A DNA stretch of 37,726 nucleotides from assembly GCA_040514355.1 (NCBI GenBank), contig JBEVCF010000045.1, positions 1-37,726 on the forward strand. Reading direction: 5' to 3'. Positions 17,296 to 25,770 of the stretch are shown here, piece by piece (the stretch's first letter is position 1; each line of letters begins with the position of its first letter). The DNA comes from Opacimonas sp040514355. Lineage in GTDB: Bacteria; Pseudomonadota; Gammaproteobacteria; Enterobacterales; Alteromonadaceae. Below the pieces are notes generated by a model. It made no database searches. It worked only from the letters and a program-made list of their open reading frames with translations, and was not told where the DNA came from. Made by a program: the position numbers and the translations under genes.

Positions 17296-18582
17296 TTAAC
17301 TGGGCAGGCGGATTTCAACTTGGAAACCGCCTTGAGGATGATTACTAAACAATACTTTACCATTGTGCATATCGATGATGCGTTTGATGATCGCCAGGCC
17401 CAGACCGGAACCTGAACTGCCTCGAGCGCTATCACCTTGGGCAAAAGGTTGGAGTAAGTTGGGCAGCTCTGCTGCCGGGATCCCTGCACCAAAATCTCGA
17501 ACAATACAGCTAATTTCTTTGGCTTTTTTGTCAAATGCAGTTTGGATCTCTAAGTGGTCTGAACCATAGCGAAATGCATTTTCAATAATATTATCCAACA
17601 CGCGTTTAATGGCGATACTGCGCATCTCACAATCTGGCACAGGTTGCAATTTTTGTGCGATAGTATGGTTGTCATCAAAGTGACGTGCTTGCACCACACT
17701 GTCAACGAGAGTATTAATATTTGCTAGCGTACGACTCTCTTCCATATCTTGTTTGGCATAATCGATAAATTGATCAATGATGTCATTCATATCTTCAATA
17801 TCTTGCACTATGCCTTCACTGACCCAATTTTGTTCCTCTGGTAACATTTCGGTAGCGAGGCGGATCCGAGTTAATGGGGTCCGTAAATCGTGTGAGATCC
17901 CCGCTGTCATTACATGCCGGTCGCGTTCGAGCTGCTTGATACTAAGTAGCATGTGATTGAAAGCAATTGTGACAGATTGCAATTCAGTACTTCCAGAAGG
18001 TTTGAGTGGTTCTGGGAATTCGCCTTTGCCCACCGCTTTAGCCGCGTCTTGTAGTGCACGTAGTGGCTGAGTCATGCGTTTGACAAAAATGTATCCTCCT
18101 GCCACAGAGAGAACGCCTATGACCAACAAAATCACCGTCAGTGGAGAGAAATCATTTTGACCGATACCATCCATCGGGATGACAATCCACACGTTGGGGT
18201 TTTGTGGTGGGTTGATCCAAATACGATACGGTGTTTCAGTAGACAAACGCACATCAGTTTGACCGCCAAGTTGGTCAGAAATTTGATTAGACATAAATCG
18301 ATAATAGGTGGCATTGCCTAGGCCGAAGCGTAGCGCATCATCTTGGCTATAGAACGCAATGCCAGTGCGTTCAGAAAAGTTCGAACGGCGTGAGTCATCA
18401 CCGATGAGATCTTGCTCAAAAATGGTATCGATTTGAGTGGCGACCAAGCTATTGATTTGTTGGTAGCTGGGTTGAATAAAGTAATACGTCACTGACCAAT
18501 AAGAAACCAATTGGTTTAATAGCAACAAACCGCCAATCAGTAAGGCGGTTTGACCAAAAGCACTTTTAGGAAGTATACGCAT
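17296..18582 (-). CDS. envZ: EnvZ, osmosensor histidine kinase
   Basis: This is a 428-residue membrane histidine kinase, the partner of OmpR. Two membrane segments (about 11-31 and 147-165) flank a periplasmic domain. HAMP follows, then the H box AGISHDLRTPLTRIRLATEM with phospho-acceptor His231. The N box (NIIENAFRYG), G1 (DFGAGI) and G2 (GSGLGLAI) are intact. The ATG at 18582 is used: it gives MRILPKSAFGQT, like E. coli MRRLRFSPRSSFA, and sits 5 bases after the ompR stop. A longer frame back to 18633 would overlap ompR. Confidence 0.93.
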   Translation of the reverse strand: MRILPKSAFGQTALLIGGLLLLNQLVSYWSVTYYFIQPSYQQINSLVATQIDTIFEQDLIGDDSRRSNFSERTGIAFYSQDDALRFGLGNATYYRFMSNQISDQLGGQTDVRLSTETPYRIWINPPQNPNVWIVIPMDGIGQNDFSPLTVILLVIGVLSVAGGYIFVKRMTQPLRALQDAAKAVGKGEFPEPLKPSGSTELQSVTIAFNHMLLSIKQLERDRHVMTAGISHDLRTPLTRIRLATEMLPEEQNWVSEGIVQDIEDMNDIIDQFIDYAKQDMEESRTLANINTLVDSVVQARHFDDNHTIAQKLQPVPDCEMRSIAIKRVLDNIIENAFRYGSDHLEIQTAFDKKAKEISCIVRDFGAGIPAAELPNLLQPFAQGDSARGSSGSGLGLAIIKRIIDMHNGKVLFSNHPQGGFQVEIRLPS

Positions 18583-18587
18583 TCGCT

Positions 18588-19310
18588 TTACACATCGGAG
18601 CCGTCTGGTACAAAGACGTAACCCAAGCCCCATACAGTTTGGATGTAACGGGGGTTGGTCGGGTCTTTTTCGAGCATCCGACGCAGACGACTGACTTGGA
18701 CATCAATACTGCGTTCTAGCGCGCCGTAGTCACGTCCTCGAGCGAGATTCATTAATTTGTCACGTGATAACGGTTCACGAGGATGGCTGACTAAAGACTT
18801 GAGTACGGCAAACTCGCCACTGGTTAACACCATCGGTTTGCCATCATTGGTCATTTCACGTGTAGCCAAATTGAGTCGGTAACTAGCGAACTCAACAACT
18901 TGTTCAGCTTGGGATGGCGCACCTGGGGCTTCGACCGTTTTGCGACGCAATACAGCTTTGGCACGGGCTAGTAGCTCACGAGGATTAAATGGTTTAGGCA
19001 GATAATCATCGGCTCCCATTTCCAAACCAATGATACGGTCGACTTCATCGCCTTTAGCAGTGAGCATAATAATAGGGATCTCGTTGTTCTTCTGACGCAA
19101 GCGCTGACAAATAGATAACCCATCCTCACCGGGAAGCATTAAATCTAACACCATCAAATGGAAGTTTTCCCGTTCTAACAAGCGATCCATTTGTTCGGCA
19201 TCGGCAGCGGTACGCACTTGATAACCTTGCTCGACTAAATACCGTTCGAGCAAACTACGCAAACGCATATCATCATCAACAACAAGAATTTTTGAGGTTT
19301 CTTGACCCAT
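18588..19310 (-). CDS. ompR: OmpR, osmotic and porin response regulator
   Basis: This is a 240-residue response regulator. The receiver domain has the acidic pocket Asp12-Asp13, phospho-acceptor Asp56 (MVLDLMLPGEDG) and the KPF lysine. The winged-helix DNA-binding domain covers about 138-238 and ends in TVWGLGYVFVPDG, almost identical to E. coli OmpR. It precedes envZ in the conserved ompR-envZ order. It is expected to control outer-membrane porin genes; the DcaP-like porin at 36477 could be a target, but no site is shown. Confidence 0.95.
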   Translation of the reverse strand: MGQETSKILVVDDDMRLRSLLERYLVEQGYQVRTAADAEQMDRLLERENFHLMVLDLMLPGEDGLSICQRLRQKNNEIPIIMLTAKGDEVDRIIGLEMGADDYLPKPFNPRELLARAKAVLRRKTVEAPGAPSQAEQVVEFASYRLNLATREMTNDGKPMVLTSGEFAVLKSLVSHPREPLSRDKLMNLARGRDYGALERSIDVQVSRLRRMLEKDPTNPRYIQTVWGLGYVFVPDGSDV

Positions 19311-19417
19311 CTATCCAACTCCGTGTGACTTATACCTAAATAGTAGACGAACCTGTGTAGTCCTAACAGCGCTTTTATGTAAGTGAATCCAAAAGGTTGT
19401 TACAAATTTTGTCAAAG

Positions 19418-20320
19418 TTAATTGTCTTGTACCCAATCCATTTGCAGCGATGAGCGACGCTTGTTATGCATGATTTCTTCGAGCAGTGGCGTGAGGATCA
19501 ATTCCATCGCTAGACTGATTTTACCACCAGGCACGACCAAGGTGTTCACGCGTGACATAAATGACCCATCAATCATTTGTAACAAATAGGGATAATCGAC
19601 ATTTTTCATTTCGCTGCGGAATCTGACTACCACAAAACTTTCGTCTTGGGTGGGGATCTCTCTTGCACTAAATGGGTTAGAAGTATCAACGGTGGGTACG
19701 CGCTGAAAATTGACATGCGTTTGGGAAAACTGTGGTGTGATATATTGAAAATAATCATCTAACGAGCGCACAATGCTACTCATAACAGCCTCACGACTGT
19801 GACCGCGATCGGTGGTATCGCGGACGATTTTTTGGATCCACTCTAAATTGACGATCGGCACCATGCCCACCAGCAAATCTACATGCTTGGCTACATTGTG
19901 TGCTTCAGTGATCACCCCTCCATGCAGACCTTCATAAAACAATAGATCTGTATTTGCAGGTAGGTCCTGCCACGGTGTGAACGTACCTGGCATTTGGTTG
20001 TAAGGTACCGCTTCATCAAATGTATGTAAGTACTCACGAAACTGGCCTGTACCAGATTCACCGTATTCTTTGAATAGATTTTCTAAGAGTGCAAAGTCAT
20101 TGGCCACCGGACCAAAATAAGAAATGTGCTTGCCTTGCTCTTGGGCTTTGCGGATCTCGACTTCCATCTCAGGTCTTGTGAAACGATGAAAGCTGTCTCC
20201 CCCAACTACGGCGGCATTGACGTTGAGGTTACGGAATATATGGCGAATAGCATTGGTCGTGGTCGTCGTGCCTGCACCAGATGAACCGGTAATGGCAACG
20301 ATAGGATGTTTCGCTGACAT
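19418..20320 (-). CDS. prkB: PrkB, phosphoribulokinase-family protein
   Basis: This is a 300-residue protein matching E. coli PrkB through most of its length. The nucleotide loop is ITGSSGAGTTTTT, where threonine replaces the usual Walker lysine, as in class I phosphoribulokinases. GDSFHRFTRPEM, YFGPVANDF, LFYEGLHGG and RDTTDRGHSREAVM are family hallmarks around the substrate site. No RuBisCO or other Calvin-cycle gene is present, so a role in carbon fixation is unlikely; the cellular substrate is unknown. It lies upstream of ompR with a 107-base gap. Confidence 0.88.
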   Translation of the reverse strand: MSAKHPIVAITGSSGAGTTTTTNAIRHIFRNLNVNAAVVGGDSFHRFTRPEMEVEIRKAQEQGKHISYFGPVANDFALLENLFKEYGESGTGQFREYLHTFDEAVPYNQMPGTFTPWQDLPANTDLLFYEGLHGGVITEAHNVAKHVDLLVGMVPIVNLEWIQKIVRDTTDRGHSREAVMSSIVRSLDDYFQYITPQFSQTHVNFQRVPTVDTSNPFSAREIPTQDESFVVVRFRSEMKNVDYPYLLQMIDGSFMSRVNTLVVPGGKISLAMELILTPLLEEIMHNKRRSSLQMDWVQDN

Positions 20321-20372
20321 GAGAATTCTTTATTCCTTAGTATTTTTTAGCCTTCTAATAAAACACGAAAAC

Positions 20373-20409
20373 AAAAAAAAGTCGATAGTACAGATACGTA
20401 TCGACTTTT
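20373..20409 (-). terminator. Intrinsic terminator downstream of purD
   Basis: On the minus strand, AAAAGTCGATA pairs with TATCGACTTTT (arms 20399-20409 and 20377-20387), followed by a run of eight T. It ends the purH-purD transcript before prkB. Confidence 0.8.
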
Positions 20410-20430
20410 ATTCATAGTTGTAAACGCGTT

Positions 20431-21717
20431 TTACTGCTGTTCGCGAGCGATTGCGCGATATGCAATGTCGCTGCGATAGAACATGCCGTCCCAGTTGATG
20501 TGCTTAGCTAAAGCATAGGCTGCTTGCTGCGCGTCTGTCACTGAATTGCCTAATGCGGTTGCACATAGGACGCGACCGCCGGCTGTGACAACACCCTCTG
20601 CCGCTGTTGCTGTGCCTGCATGGAAGACTTTGGCTGTGGCACTTTCGCCTTGACCCAATCCCGAAATAAGTGCGCCTTTTGCATAGCTACCAGGATAACC
20701 ACCTGCTGCTAATACCACACCTACTGCTGGACGTGGGTCAAACGCGATTTCAGTACCGGCCAGCTCACCTTTGGTGGCTTTTAGACATAGTTCGACCAAA
20801 TCGGACTGCAAGCGCAACATAATAGGTTGTGTTTCTGGATCACCAAAACGGCAATTGTATTCAATGACTTTGGGCGTACCATCGGCCATGATCATCAGAC
20901 CAGCATACAAGAAACCAGTGTAATCATTGCCTTCAGCCGCCATGCCAGCCACAGTTGGCTCAATCACTTCACGCATCACGCGAGCATGGATATCTGCCGT
21001 GACGACGGGGGCAGGAGAGTATGCACCCATACCACCGGTATTGAGACCAGTATCACCGTCGCCAACGCGCTTATGATCTTGGCTTGTGGCAAAGGCAGCG
21101 ATGTTTTTACCGTCAACCATCACGATAAAGCTCGCTTCTTCACCATCTAAGAACTCTTCGATAACCACACGGCTTCCAGCATCACCAAAAGCATTATCGG
21201 CTAACATATCTTTAATCGCATCCTCGGCTTCGCTCAATGTCATCGCCACGATGACACCTTTACCAGCCGCAAGGCCATCGGCTTTGACGACAATGGGGGC
21301 GCCTTTTTCACGCACATAAGCAAGCGCAGGTTCAATCTCGGTAAAGTTGGCATATTCTGCTGTAGGAATATTGTGACGCGCTAAAAAGTCTTTAGTGAAT
21401 GCTTTAGAGCCCTCTAGTTGCGCCGCAGCTTGAGTTGGACCAAAGCAGGCAAGACCTGCTGAAGTGAATGCGTCTACCACGCCATCAACAAGCGGTTGTT
21501 CTGGGCCGACAATGGTTAATTCAATGGCATTGTCTTGCGCAAATTTTACTAAACCAGCGATATCGCCCACGCTAATGTCCACATTTTCAAGCGCTTCTTC
21601 TTGCGCAGTGCCGGCATTGCCTGGTGCGACAAATACTTTGGTGACGTTGTTACACTGTGACGCTTTCCACGCTAAGGCGTGCTCACGACCACCGCTACCA
21701 ATAACTAATACTTGCAT
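20431..21717 (-). CDS. purD: PurD, phosphoribosylamine-glycine ligase (GAR synthetase)
   Basis: This is a 428-residue ATP-grasp enzyme of purine biosynthesis that joins phosphoribosylamine and glycine. The N-terminus MQVLVIGSGGREHALAWK and the segments GPEQPLVDG, GPTQAAAQLEGSKAFTKDF, KADGLAAGKGV and EYNCRFGDPETQ are diagnostic. The ATG at 21717 follows AAGGAG and begins 10 bases after purH ends, so the two are cotranscribed. A frame open to 21819 lies inside purH and is ignored. Confidence 0.96.
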   Translation of the reverse strand: MQVLVIGSGGREHALAWKASQCNNVTKVFVAPGNAGTAQEEALENVDISVGDIAGLVKFAQDNAIELTIVGPEQPLVDGVVDAFTSAGLACFGPTQAAAQLEGSKAFTKDFLARHNIPTAEYANFTEIEPALAYVREKGAPIVVKADGLAAGKGVIVAMTLSEAEDAIKDMLADNAFGDAGSRVVIEEFLDGEEASFIVMVDGKNIAAFATSQDHKRVGDGDTGLNTGGMGAYSPAPVVTADIHARVMREVIEPTVAGMAAEGNDYTGFLYAGLMIMADGTPKVIEYNCRFGDPETQPIMLRLQSDLVELCLKATKGELAGTEIAFDPRPAVGVVLAAGGYPGSYAKGALISGLGQGESATAKVFHAGTATAAEGVVTAGGRVLCATALGNSVTDAQQAAYALAKHINWDGMFYRSDIAYRAIAREQQ

Positions 21718-21727
21718 GTTGTTCTCC

Positions 21728-23323
21728 TTAGTGACGGAAGTGACGCATACCGGTGAAGACCATCGCGATGCCTGCCTCATCGGCAGCGGCAATGACTTCT
21801 TCATCGCGCATTGAACCACCTGGCTGGATCACTGCAGTGATCCCCGCAGCAGCTGCGGCATCAATGCCATCGCGGAACGGGAAGAATGCATCGGATGCCA
21901 TGACGCTACCTTTGACTTCAAGGTTTTCATCAGCGGCTTTGATACCTGCAATTTTAGCAGAATACACACGACTCATTTGGCCAGCACCTACTCCGATAGT
22001 CATGCCATCTTTACAATATACAATTGCGTTTGATTTAACATACTTAGCGACTTTCCATGTAAACATCAAATCTTGTAATTCGGCTTCAGTGGGCTGACGT
22101 TTGGTGACCACTTTTAAGTCTTCCATCTCCACCATGCCAAAGTCACGTTCTTGGATCAATAAACCACCGTTAACGCGTTTAAAATCGTAGCCATCGGTCA
22201 ATTGTCCTGCCCAGTCGCCACATGCTAAAACACGTACGTTTTGTTTAGCCGACAAGACTGTTTGTGCGTCAGCAGACACCGTGGGTGCGATGATGACTTC
22301 CACAAATTGACGGTCGATAATGGCTTGTGCTGTGGCGGCATCGAGCTCTTGGTTAAAAGCAATAATGCCCCCAAACGCAGACGTTGGGTCTGTTTTGTAA
22401 GCGCGGTCATAAGCTTCCAAAATGTTTGCACCGAGTGCGACGCCACATGGGTTGGCGTGTTTAACAATGACACAAGCTGGTGTTGTAAATTCTTTTACGC
22501 ACTCTAAAGCGGCATCGGTATCAGCGATATTGTTAAACGATAATGCCTTGCCTTGAAGTTGTTCAGCTGTGGCAACCGAGGCCTCTTGGATATCGTTTTC
22601 AACATAAAACGCAGCCGACTGATGCGCGTTTTCACCATAGCGTAAATCTTGTTTTTTGGTGACTTGAATGTTGTAAGTGCGTGGGAATTCACTGTGCTCG
22701 TGTTCACAATTATCTGCGCATTCAACACTGTCAAGGCGCGCACCAAAGTAATTGGCAATCATGCCATCGTATTCGGCTGTGTGCTCGAATGCTTTGATGG
22801 CCAGATCAAAACGTGTGGCATGGGTTACCGAACCATTATTGTCGTTCATTTCTGCCAGTACTGTTGCATAGTCACTCGCGTTGACTACGATCGTTACATC
22901 GTTGTGGTTCTTTGCTGCAGCACGCACCATAGTGGGACCACCGATATCGATGTTTTCAATGGCATCAGGCAAAGTACAATCTGGGTTGGCAACTGTCGCT
23001 GCAAAAGGATACAAGTTCACTACGACTAAATCGATCGCTGCGATGTTGTTTTCTGCCATGACCGCTTCGTCTTGACCACGACGGGCTAAGATACCACCGT
23101 GAATCTTAGGGTGTAGGGTCTTCACGCGGCCATCCATAATTTCAGGATGCCCGGTGTGATCAGAGACTTCGATTACTGGTAAACCTGCTTCAGCAAGCAG
23201 TTTGGCTGTACCGCCGGTGGATAATAATTCTACGTCCATAGCGACGAGTGCTTTGGCGAAATCAAGGATGCCAGTTTTGTCAGAAACACTTAATAGTGCG
23301 CGACGAATAGGATTGTTACTCAT
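21728..23323 (-). CDS. purH: PurH, bifunctional AICAR transformylase/IMP cyclohydrolase
   Basis: This is a 531-residue enzyme for the last two steps of IMP synthesis. The N-terminal cyclohydrolase domain shows LLSVSDKTGI, LSTGGTAKLL and GRVKTLHPKIHGG. The C-terminal transformylase domain (from about residue 200) shows LRYGENAHQ, VKHANPCGVA, TDPTSAFGGI and KSNAIVYCKDG. It is full length. Its ATG lies only 31 bases past a strong hairpin terminator, so its promoter placement is unusual. It may depend on read-through or on a start inside fis. Confidence 0.96.
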   Translation of the reverse strand: MSNNPIRRALLSVSDKTGILDFAKALVAMDVELLSTGGTAKLLAEAGLPVIEVSDHTGHPEIMDGRVKTLHPKIHGGILARRGQDEAVMAENNIAAIDLVVVNLYPFAATVANPDCTLPDAIENIDIGGPTMVRAAAKNHNDVTIVVNASDYATVLAEMNDNNGSVTHATRFDLAIKAFEHTAEYDGMIANYFGARLDSVECADNCEHEHSEFPRTYNIQVTKKQDLRYGENAHQSAAFYVENDIQEASVATAEQLQGKALSFNNIADTDAALECVKEFTTPACVIVKHANPCGVALGANILEAYDRAYKTDPTSAFGGIIAFNQELDAATAQAIIDRQFVEVIIAPTVSADAQTVLSAKQNVRVLACGDWAGQLTDGYDFKRVNGGLLIQERDFGMVEMEDLKVVTKRQPTEAELQDLMFTWKVAKYVKSNAIVYCKDGMTIGVGAGQMSRVYSAKIAGIKAADENLEVKGSVMASDAFFPFRDGIDAAAAAGITAVIQPGGSMRDEEVIAAADEAGIAMVFTGMRHFRH

Positions 23324-23354
23324 AGTAAATGGTCTTCTTGCTAGAAAATTGAAA

Positions 23355-23379
23355 CAAAAAAGAGCACCGGAGTGCTCTT
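23355..23379 (-). terminator. Intrinsic terminator between fis and purH
   Basis: On the minus strand AGAGCAC pairs with GTGCTCT around a four-base loop (23361-23378), and six T follow (23360-23355). A second small hairpin with GGGG/CCCC arms sits just upstream at 23384-23398. The terminator ends dusB-fis and stands directly in the purH leader. Confidence 0.85.
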
Positions 23380-23403
23380 AGAATGGGGTAGTCCCCCAGG
23401 CGT

Positions 23404-23697
23404 TTAGCCCATACCGTACTGCTTTAACTTTTTACGCAGGGTACCACGGTTAATGCCCATCATGTTAGCAGCTTTAGTTTGGTTGCCACGCGTGTAGGTC
23501 ATCACTTCTTCTAAAAGAGGGGCCTCAACTTCGCTCAACACCATGTCATACAACGACTCAATCTCAGAGTTGTCTAGTTGCTTGAGGTATTTGTTGACGG
23601 CTTGTTTTACTGATTCACGTAAAGGTTTTTGTGCGGTTGTTTGTGCAGGTGTTGTTACGATAGTCGTAAAAGGAGAAGTTGCGTTTTGATCAAACAT
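23404..23697 (-). CDS. fis: Fis, nucleoid protein and global regulator
   Basis: This is a 97-residue DNA-bending protein. The C-terminal helix-turn-helix is almost invariant (TRGNQTKAANMMGINRGTLRKKLKQYGM). The core dimer helices contain LRESVKQAVNKYLKQLD. The length is one residue short of E. coli Fis (98). It lies 32 bases downstream of dusB in the conserved dusB-fis operon. Candidate autoregulatory Fis sites surround the dusB promoter. Confidence 0.97.
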   Translation of the reverse strand: MFDQNATSPFTTIVTTPAQTTAQKPLRESVKQAVNKYLKQLDNSEIESLYDMVLSEVEAPLLEEVMTYTRGNQTKAANMMGINRGTLRKKLKQYGMG

Positions 23698-23729
23698 AGT
23701 CAGTACTGCTCTTTTATTTAATAAATCAA

Positions 23730-24719
23730 TTAAGCTGCGTTAGAAGAAGGCTTCTGTGGCAACTGCGAAAAGAACACCTCTAATGCATCGAGTTGAGCTT
23801 GTGCTTCATCGAGCGTATTGAGATGTGTGCGAAATTGACGTCCTTGATCGTGTTGTGCCAAATACCAGCCAATGTGTTTGCGCGCGATACGAACTCCAGA
23901 TATGCCACCATAAAAAGTGTGTACATTAGCAATGTGTTCGAGTAATACGGCGCACTGCTCAGAGAGACTAGGCGCTGGCAAAATTTCTCCGGTTTGCAAG
24001 TAGTGATTGATTTCGCGGAAAATCCATGGATTGCCTTGGGCACCACGACCAATCATTATTCCGTCTGCACCGGTGTGCTGTAGCACGTGTTTTGCTTTTT
24101 CGGGTGACGTAATATCACCATTAGCGACAACGGGAATGTCGACAGCGCGTTTGATAGCGCGGATCGTGTCATATTCGGCATCGCCTTTGTACATACATGC
24201 GCGAGTTCGACCATGAACTGCAAGGGATTGGATGTTGTATTGCTGTGCTAATTTCGCGATCTGCACACCATTACGATTATCAGGATCCCAGCCTGTACGA
24301 ATTTTTAGAGTAACAGGAACCGAAACGGCATTTACCACAGCATCAAGAATCGCTTCTACTTGCTCTGGGAACTGCAATAATGCGGAGCCTGCCATTTTTT
24401 TATTTACTTTTTTTGCTGGACAACCCATGTTGATATCGATGATTTGCGCACCGTTATTGACATTGAATTGTGCTGCCTCGGCCATGAGCTGCGGGTCTGC
24501 TCCCGCGATTTGAACTGAACGTATTCCATATTCGCCAGTGTGGTCCATGCGCATTTTCGATTTTGCGGTGTGCCAAACTTTAGGGTTACTTGAGAGCATC
24601 TCAGAAACCACTAAACCCGCACCCATTTTTTTACACATCTGTCGAAAAGGGCGGTCTGTGACGCCTGCCATAGGAGCAAGTAGCAAATTATTATCAAGCG
24701 TGTAGTGACCTATGCGCAT
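23730..24719 (-). CDS. dusB: DusB, tRNA-dihydrouridine synthase
   Basis: This is a 329-residue FMN-dependent enzyme that reduces uridine to dihydrouridine in tRNA. The N-terminus MRIGHYTL and segments APMAGVTDRPF, IDINMGCPAKKV (catalytic Cys100), VHGRTRACMYKG and GDITSPEKA follow E. coli DusB. The ATG at 24719 is chosen over a TTG two codons earlier because GAGG lies six bases upstream of it. It is the first gene of the dusB-fis operon. Confidence 0.95.
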   Translation of the reverse strand: MRIGHYTLDNNLLLAPMAGVTDRPFRQMCKKMGAGLVVSEMLSSNPKVWHTAKSKMRMDHTGEYGIRSVQIAGADPQLMAEAAQFNVNNGAQIIDINMGCPAKKVNKKMAGSALLQFPEQVEAILDAVVNAVSVPVTLKIRTGWDPDNRNGVQIAKLAQQYNIQSLAVHGRTRACMYKGDAEYDTIRAIKRAVDIPVVANGDITSPEKAKHVLQHTGADGIMIGRGAQGNPWIFREINHYLQTGEILPAPSLSEQCAVLLEHIANVHTFYGGISGVRIARKHIGWYLAQHDQGRQFRTHLNTLDEAQAQLDALEVFFSQLPQKPSSNAA

Positions 24720-24779
24720 GAACAACCTCTAATTTGCAAAACTTGTGCCTTGCACTGTTGAACAAAAAATATCCATATC

Positions 24780-24794
24780 GTACAAAATTTAACC
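24780..24794. promoter_or_regulatory. Candidate Fis-binding site in the dusB-fis leader
   Basis: GTACAAAATTTAACC fits the core consensus GNNYAAWWWTTRNNC at every position. It is centred about 24 bases past the predicted transcription start. A repressive position like this is known for E. coli fis autoregulation. Binding is inferred from sequence alone. Confidence 0.55.
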
Positions 24795-24807
24795 CCTTTT
24801 CGAACAA

Positions 24808-24822
24808 GGGAGCGCAATATTA
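24808..24822 (-). promoter_or_regulatory. dusB-fis promoter -10 element and GC-rich discriminator
   Basis: On the minus strand TAATAT (24822-24817) is followed after one base by GCGCTCCC (24815-24808). A GC-rich discriminator right after the -10 is the hallmark of stringently controlled promoters, including E. coli fis. The -35 (TTTTCT at a 17-base spacing) is poor. A/T tracts upstream could act as an UP element. Start of transcription is probably near 24810. Confidence 0.6.
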
Positions 24823-24845
24823 CGCCACTTTTGTCGTATAGAAAA

Positions 24846-24860
24846 GCTGTTTTTTTGTGC
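24846..24860. promoter_or_regulatory. Candidate upstream Fis site, A-tract type
   Basis: Read on the minus strand, GCACAAAAAAACAGC keeps the outer G and C, the Y at position 4 and the A/T core of the Fis consensus, but lacks the TTR half. Its centre falls about 43 bases before the predicted start, overlapping the -35 region. This is a weak motif match supported by position. Confidence 0.35.
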
Positions 24861-24889
24861 AAATTGCAATTTTTTTACTTGACAAAAAA

Positions 24890-25768
24890 TTAGCGTTTAG
24901 TTCCGCTAACTCTTGTCCAGTCGCCTTCGGTAGCGATGTGGTCAATCTCAAAGTCAGCGCGATATAGTGTCGCGATTTCTTCAGCTTGTTCAACTAGGAT
25001 ACCTGAGAGTGCTAAATGCCCACCTGGTTTACAATAAGCCGTAATGACGTTGCGCAATTCTCGCAAGGGGGCAGCGAGAATGTTCGCGACCACTATATCA
25101 GCTTGATATTGAGGGTTGTCTTTGGGCAAAGCCACGTTGACTCGGTCTAACACGCCATTGCGCCGTGCATTTTCCTCGGTAGCTTGTAAAGCCTGTGGGT
25201 CAATATCAATGCCCAGCATGTCTTGAGCACCGAGTTTGACCGCCGCGATCCCCAAAATCCCAGAGCCGCAACCAAAATCAAGCACGCGTTTATCGCTTAG
25301 ATCCAATCCATCTAGCCAGCGCAGACACAGGGCTGTGGTGGCATGGGTGCCAGTACCAAAGGCCAGACCGGGGTCAAGTAAGACATTTACTGCATTGGGG
25401 TCGGGGATCTCACGCCAAGAAGGACAGATCCACAAACGCTCACCAAACTGCATGGCATGAAAGTTATCCATCCATTCGCGCTCCCAGTCTTTATCCTCAA
25501 GGGGGTCGAGGACATACACAAAATCTTCCCCCAAGATCTTGGCATGGCTCAAGCGTTGGATGATGGGCTCCATGGGCATGGCTGCATCAAATAAGCCGAC
25601 TACTTGCGTGTCTGGCCAGAGCATCACTTCACCCGGTTTAGGTTCATACAAAGGCGTGTCTTTGGCGTCGACAAAGGTCACAGCTTGAGCGCCGTTGCCC
25701 ATAAGCATGTCACCAAGGGCTTCTGCGTGCTCGGCGACCATGTTAATTTTGAGTTGGATAAATGCCAC
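24890..25768 (-). CDS. prmA: PrmA, ribosomal protein L11 methyltransferase
   Basis: This is a 292-residue SAM-dependent methyltransferase that trimethylates L11. The substrate-recognition N-terminal domain covers about residues 1-90. LDPGLAFGTGTH is at 131-142, the SAM-binding DFGCGSG at 164-170, and the catalytic-region NILAAPL follows. The start is GTG at 25768, two bases after the stop of the upstream peptidase gene, so translation is probably coupled. No convincing terminator follows, only A/T tracts. Confidence 0.95.
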   Translation of the reverse strand: MAFIQLKINMVAEHAEALGDMLMGNGAQAVTFVDAKDTPLYEPKPGEVMLWPDTQVVGLFDAAMPMEPIIQRLSHAKILGEDFVYVLDPLEDKDWEREWMDNFHAMQFGERLWICPSWREIPDPNAVNVLLDPGLAFGTGTHATTALCLRWLDGLDLSDKRVLDFGCGSGILGIAAVKLGAQDMLGIDIDPQALQATEENARRNGVLDRVNVALPKDNPQYQADIVVANILAAPLRELRNVITAYCKPGGHLALSGILVEQAEEIATLYRADFEIDHIATEGDWTRVSGTKR

Positions 25769-25770
25769 GG

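Noticed and set aside
18583..18633. Longer envZ start overlapping ompR
   Set aside because: The extra residues are read from the end of ompR. The ATG at 18582 matches the E. coli EnvZ N-terminus.
21718..21819. Longer purD frame beginning inside purH
   Set aside because: It overlaps purH in another frame. The ATG at 21717 with AAGGAG is clearly the start.
24862..24873. AAATTGCAATTT palindrome downstream of prmA as a terminator
   Set aside because: The arms are purely A/T-rich with almost no loop, so it cannot form a stable terminator hairpin.
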